DNA of 16,711 nt from JBKPDV01 sp046728075 (GTDB lineage Bacteria; Acidobacteriota; Thermoanaerobaculia; UBA5066; Gp7-AA6), in assembly GCA_046728075.1 (NCBI GenBank), contig JBKPDV010000008.1, forward strand, positions 1 through 16,711, in the 5' to 3' direction. A program made the position numbers and the translations under genes. The notes below the pieces were generated by a model. The model did not search any database. It was not told the origin of the DNA and saw only the letters and a list, made by a program, of their open reading frames with translations. Positions 14,304 through 16,711 of this stretch are shown in pieces. Position 1 is the stretch's first letter; every line of letters begins with the position of its first letter.

Positions 14304-14384
14304 AAAAAAAGTCTGTAGTCGGTAGTCGATAGTTAGTAGTGTGGGACTCCGATCCGAACTACCGACTACTGACTACGACTACTG
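14304..14384 (-). terminator. Probable intrinsic terminator of the PBP1B gene formed by repeat E
   Basis: On the minus strand, downstream of the PBP1B stop, the heptamer-periodic inverted repeat E is followed at once by seven T residues (A run at 14304-14310). A long hairpin plus U-tract is the layout of a Rho-independent terminator. It sits between the PBP1B and uvrA genes, which read in the same direction, so it would separate their transcription. The stem is imperfect and long for a typical terminator. Confidence 0.55.
14314..14384. repeat. Heptamer-periodic inverted repeat E (unit GTAGTCG)
   Basis: The left arm (14314-14340) reads TGTAGTCG, GTAGTCG, ATAGTTA, GTAGT. The right arm (about 14358-14384) is the inverse of AGTAGTC, GTAGTCA, GTAGTCG, GTAGTT, pairing with one bulged base. 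The heptamers can be phased as AGTCGGT, AGTCGAT, AGTTAGT, beginning with AG as in the other elements. The PBP1B stop codon (CTA at 14379-14381) lies within the right arm. Confidence 0.85.
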
Positions 14385-16688
14385 ATTTGTCCCTTCATTC
14401 ATCGCCATGTTGTACGCGCCGTGCACGGGGCACTGGCGCTGCGGGGCGGTTCCGGAGATGAAGACTTCGGTCATGCGGCGCGGGCAGCTCGGGCCCGCTA
14501 GATAACCGCTGTCCGGACAGATGTCCGCCGTGACGATGTCCGAGGGAACCGGGAAGGAATCCTGGAAGGACTGGGCAGGGATGGACCGCGTGAAGTCCGC
14601 GAAGATCGGGACGGCTCCCTGGGAGCCCGAGAGATGGACCGGCCGGTTGTCGTCATAGCCGACCCAGACAGCCGCGAGAAAGCGCGGTGAGAATCCCACG
14701 AACCAGGCGTCCCGCCCGTCGTTCGTGGTTCCCGTTTTGCCAGCGAGCACTCCCCGCACTCCGCCTGCCCGGGCGCCGCTGCCTGTCCCGCGATCGACGG
14801 CGCCTCTCAAGAGCGAGTCCACGAGGAAGACGGCGTCCGGAGGGAGGACCGGGACCAGAGGCGTTTCCTTGCGATCGAGCACGGAACCGTCGAAGGTTTC
14901 GACGCCGACGATCGCCTTGGGCTCGATCCGTACCCCGCTGTTGGCGAAAACGGCGTAGGCCGACGCTATCTCCATCGGTGAGATCTCGAAGGCACCCAGA
15001 GCGATCGAGGGATAGGCCTTGAGGCGGGATCCGATTCCGGCCGCGCGCGCCGTCGCGAGGACGGTCGGAAGTCCCGCCTGGAGCGCGACGCGAACCGTCG
15101 GGACGTTGATCGAGAGCTCCAGGGCCTGCCGCGCCGTCATGGTTCCACGGAACGCGTTGTCGTAGTTGCGCGGCGTCCACTGCTGCTCGTCGGTCCCCTT
15201 GTCCCAGGCAACGGTAATGGGAGAGTCCTCCAGTAACGTCGCCGGCGTGACGGGCACGGGCAGGTCTCGCCGGGCGAAGGCTGCCAGATAGACGAACGGC
15301 TTGAAGAGAGAGCCCGGCTGGCGATGCGCCTGGGTGACGCGGTTGAACTGCGAGAGACGGTAGTCGCGCCCTCCGACCAGTACTTTGACGGCTCCCGTCT
15401 CCGGCTCGAGCAGGATCAGCGCTCCCTGCAGGGGGGCTTCTCGCGAGGCGGCGGCGAGGCGGCGGTATTTCTTCTCGAGCGCGGCCAACCCTTCGGTCAC
15501 CGCCTTCTGACCCGCCTCCTGAAGATCGACGTCCAGCGTGGTGTAAATCTGCAGACCCTCGGTCTTCAGCTTTTCCCCGTACCGTTCCGCCAGCTCCGAC
15601 TTGACGAAGTCGACGAAGTGAGGGGCGATCGTCCGGGCGGCGGCCTCCGAGACGGGTGCCAGGGGCTCCGCCAGGGCGTGCTCCAGCTGCCGGTCGTCGA
15701 TCTTCCTGGCCTCGCGCATCATCCGAAGGACGAAGTCCCGCCGCTGTTTCGCTCGAGCCGGATTTCGAACGGGGGAATAGACGTTGGGTGCCTTGATCAT
15801 CCCGGCGATCGTGGCCGATTCCGCCGCGTCGAGGTCCGCCGTCTCCTTGCCGAAGTAGTGGTGCGCCGCCTCCCCGACTCCCGTGATCGCCACCGAGCCG
15901 TGCTGGCCGAGATAGATCTCGTTCAAGTAAGCCTCGAGGATCTCCTCCTTGGAGTAACGGGCGTCCAGGATCAACGCCATGACTGCTTCGATGAGCTTGC
16001 GCTTCAAGGTCCGCTCGGGAGAGAGGTAAAGATTCTTCACCAGCTGCTGGGTCAGCGTGGAACCTCCCTGCTTGGCGCCCCCCTTCAGGTTGGAGGCGAG
16101 CGCGCCGAACAATCGTTTCACGGAGACCCCCGCATGCCGATAGAAGTCGCGGTCTTCCGTCACCAGGACCGCGTCGATGAGGCTGCTCGGCACCTGCGCG
16201 AGGTGAACGGGGGTGCGGTCTTCCAGCTCTTCGGCGAAGACCGAGCCCAGACGCTCCGGCTCGATCACGAGCGCCCGCAGGGGCTCTCCGGCGGCATCTC
16301 GAATCGATCGGACTTTTCCCCCCGCAAACTCCACCTTCGCCAGAAAGCCGTGAAAGTTTCGGGCGGGATAGCGGAAGTCCCTGGTCCAGACTTCCAAGGT
16401 CCCGCCCGCCTGTCGGTATTGGCCCGACCGTTCGGGAGTGTTCGCCTTCGGGCGATAGAGCAGCCGCTCCAGCTTGGCGGCGAGCTTCTCGGCGGAGGTG
16501 GATTCCCCTTCGCGGAGCACATAGAGGTCCGAGTAGATTCGGGAGGGAAGGTTCCAGCGGCGCCCGTCGAACCTCTTTACGACGACCGAGGTGAAGTAGC
16601 CCAGAGCGAAGAGGGCCAGGAGCACAGTGCCACCGACCGAGGCGGCGAGCGCGAGGCGGTGCCGGTAAACCCAGAGGTGCAGGGACAC
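14379..16688 (-). CDS. mrcB: Bifunctional penicillin-binding protein 1B (transglycosylase/transpeptidase)
   Basis: At least 769 residues. A membrane anchor (about 12-36) is followed by a UB2H-like domain (about 65-145, with YRQAGGTLEVWTRDFRYP), the GT51 glycosyltransferase (VTEDRDFYRHAGVS 176-189 with catalytic Glu178; GGSTLTQQLVKNLYL 208-222; LEAYLNEIYLG 251-261) and the transpeptidase (PGSLFKPF with nucleophile Ser460 and Lys463; SIN 526-528; KTGTT 651-655). It polymerises and cross-links peptidoglycan in the periplasm. UB2H points to PBP1B rather than PBP1A and implies an outer-membrane activator lipoprotein. A C-terminal extension has Cys724, Cys735 and Cys753. GTG 16688 lacks a binding site and the frame stays open to the window edge, so a few N-terminal residues may be missing. 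Confidence 0.94.
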   Translation of the reverse strand: MSLHLWVYRHRLALAASVGGTVLLALFALGYFTSVVVKRFDGRRWNLPSRIYSDLYVLREGESTSAEKLAAKLERLLYRPKANTPERSGQYRQAGGTLEVWTRDFRYPARNFHGFLAKVEFAGGKVRSIRDAAGEPLRALVIEPERLGSVFAEELEDRTPVHLAQVPSSLIDAVLVTEDRDFYRHAGVSVKRLFGALASNLKGGAKQGGSTLTQQLVKNLYLSPERTLKRKLIEAVMALILDARYSKEEILEAYLNEIYLGQHGSVAITGVGEAAHHYFGKETADLDAAESATIAGMIKAPNVYSPVRNPARAKQRRDFVLRMMREARKIDDRQLEHALAEPLAPVSEAAARTIAPHFVDFVKSELAERYGEKLKTEGLQIYTTLDVDLQEAGQKAVTEGLAALEKKYRRLAAASREAPLQGALILLEPETGAVKVLVGGRDYRLSQFNRVTQAHRQPGSLFKPFVYLAAFARRDLPVPVTPATLLEDSPITVAWDKGTDEQQWTPRNYDNAFRGTMTARQALELSINVPTVRVALQAGLPTVLATARAAGIGSRLKAYPSIALGAFEISPMEIASAYAVFANSGVRIEPKAIVGVETFDGSVLDRKETPLVPVLPPDAVFLVDSLLRGAVDRGTGSGARAGGVRGVLAGKTGTTNDGRDAWFVGFSPRFLAAVWVGYDDNRPVHLSGSQGAVPIFADFTRSIPAQSFQDSFPVPSDIVTADICPDSGYLAGPSCPRRMTEVFISGTAPQRQCPVHGAYNMAMNEGTNQ

Positions 16689-16711
16689 CCGGCGCGGGCG
16701 AGGGGAAGTCC

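Noticed and set aside
12577..14325. 582-codon plus-strand open frame antisense to uvrA
   Set aside because: Arg/Glu/Gly-rich shadow frame of a GC-rich gene; uvrA on the other strand is unambiguous.

Overview
The window is about 16.7 kb of high-GC bacterial chromosome. No rRNA, tRNA, CRISPR array, insertion sequence or phage gene is visible. Gene content suggests an uncultivated, Gram-negative-type soil or sediment lineage: a Ycf46-like AAA ATPase, a GldA/GldF/GldG-like cluster with a DUF4340 protein, a PBP1B-type peptidoglycan synthase and a UvrA with Bacteroidetes/Acidobacteria-style motifs. Acidobacteriota is my best guess, but it is an inference from family content, not a placement.

Layout. 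(1) 2-805 (+): C-terminal part of a large YfhO-like membrane protein, cut by the window edge. (2) 915-2420 (-) and 2565-4001 (+): a divergent pair, a Ycf46-type AAA+ ATPase and a long pentapeptide-repeat protein. (3) 4005-8694 (-): an operon of ABC ATPase, ABC-2 permease, GldG-like protein and DUF4340 membrane-anchored protein. The first three genes overlap by 4 nt. (4) 8854-11019 (+): a second ABC-2 unit of ATPase, permease and membrane-anchored thioredoxin-like protein, all overlapping. (5) 11069-14286 (-): uvrA overlapping a small DUF1499-type gene by 4 nt. (6) 14379-16688 (-): bifunctional PBP1B, whose true start may lie outside the window.

Coding density is very high and no gene-free stretch exceeds 160 bases. 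What fills the gaps is the most unusual feature. Five of the six gaps larger than 40 nt hold an inverted repeat, and both arms of each are degenerate tandem repeats with a strict 7-nt period. The heptamer differs from gap to gap, but one arm can always be phased so that units begin with AG (AGACGGG, AGACGTA, AGTTTTC, AGCTCTC, AGTCGGT). Predicted hairpins run from about 12 to 35 bp. They sit in divergent, convergent and co-directional gaps alike. One carries a U-tract and looks like an intrinsic terminator, and two contribute the stop codons of flanking genes. Heptanucleotide STRR sequences of filamentous cyanobacteria are the nearest known analogue I can name.

A second pattern concerns gene starts. 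The two divergent genes of region 2 lack a Shine-Dalgarno sequence but carry TACAAT exactly 9 nt before ATG, which predicts leaderless mRNAs. Some internal operon genes (gldG-like, DUF1499) instead have good Shine-Dalgarno sequences.
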